From Tardiphaga sp. (lineage in GTDB: Bacteria > Pseudomonadota > Alphaproteobacteria > Rhizobiales > Xanthobacteraceae), in NCBI GenBank assembly GCA_030147505.1, contig JASBVG010000026.1, forward strand, positions 21,204 through 85,203: a stretch of DNA of 64,000 nt. The letters are read 5' to 3'. A program made the position numbers and the translations under genes. A model generated the notes under the pieces. The model had not been told where the DNA came from. It made no database searches and saw nothing but the letters and a program-made list of their open reading frames with translations. Below, one piece after another: positions 63,885 to 64,000 of this stretch. Position 1 is the first letter of the stretch. Each line of letters opens with the position of its first letter.

Positions 63885-64000
63885 ATGAAAGATGTGAAGC
63901 CTAAGGGCGGATTGAACGCCGAAATCCAGTCCCGGATCGGGCATCAGCTTCGTGCGATGTATGACGATGTCGTGCGGCAAGGTGTCCCCGACCGGTTCGC
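63885..64000 (+). CDS. nepR: Anti-sigma factor NepR, 5' part
   Basis: The plus strand opens MKDVKPKGGLNAEIQSRIGH and continues QLRAMYDDVVRQGVPDRF before the edge. The IQSRIGHQLRAMYDDV helix and VPDRF are the NepR core that binds EcfG or PhyR. An in-frame ATG at 63750 would add 45 residues, but the candidate promoter lies inside that extension and NepR is usually about 60 residues, so 63885 is preferred. The sigma factor gene ecfG is expected just beyond the window. Confidence 0.9.
   Translation, partial: MKDVKPKGGLNAEIQSRIGHQLRAMYDDVVRQGVPDRF

Overview
The window is about 64 kb of GC-rich, gene-dense chromosome from an alphaproteobacterium of the order Hyphomicrobiales, most likely the Bradyrhizobium/Rhodopseudomonas/Afipia group. 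This rests on gene content and order: a 6S RNA between zapA and the 5-formyl-THF cyclo-ligase gene, the divergent phyR / nepR stress locus, RcdA (DUF1465), DUF1192, DUF2865, the cysG-DUF2849-cysI-DUF934 order, and dispersed palindromic repeats of the kind seen in this group. The genus is inferred. I see no prophage, insertion sequence, CRISPR array, tRNA or rRNA.

Layout: 1-1972 (mostly minus) holds a metallophosphoesterase end, the folate gene, 6S RNA, zapA and a coiled-coil partner. 2291-9978 (plus) is a central-carbon block, tkt, gap, pgk, class II aldolase and class I aldolase, with a MazEF-type toxin-antitoxin pair between the two aldolases. 9981-12639 continues with a ThiE-like protein, a Sel1-repeat protein and SuhB. 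12652-19731 (minus) carries a small P-loop kinase, an RND efflux pump with its adaptor, and a two-gene lipid-modification operon (DUF1295 reductase plus a CFA-synthase-like methyltransferase). 19913-22406 is a non-flagellar MotA/TolQ plus OmpA/MotB-type pair with an acetyltransferase. 22427-30164 holds an ABC exporter, rpmE, a TetR regulator, MipA/OmpV, an acyltransferase, RcdA, DUF1192 and a quinone oxidoreductase. 30294-40683 holds a 7TM-PAS-GGDEF-EAL protein, envelope and polysaccharide genes, and a patatin / 3-hydroxybutyrate dehydrogenase operon. 40849-51962 is a sulfur island: sbp-cysT-cysW-cysA, the siroheme/sulfite reductase operon, and a second sbp-cysT-cysW set without an ATPase. 52125-64000 holds malate synthase G, a chemoreceptor, envelope genes, a YqjD/YqjE-like pair, an orphan TTT binding protein and the divergent phyR / nepR general stress locus.

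The most informative non-coding signal is a set of sites of the form GGAAC-N16-CGTT, the known promoter consensus of the alphaproteobacterial general stress sigma factor EcfG. Two exact matches lie in this window, upstream of a 53-residue membrane protein gene (54755-54779, minus) and of the YqjD/YqjE-like pair (59743-59767, plus). Weaker matches lie between phyR and nepR, near the L,D-transpeptidase and AI-2E genes, and upstream of the lipid-modification operon. This suggests that several envelope genes here belong to the regulon of the stress switch encoded at the right end.
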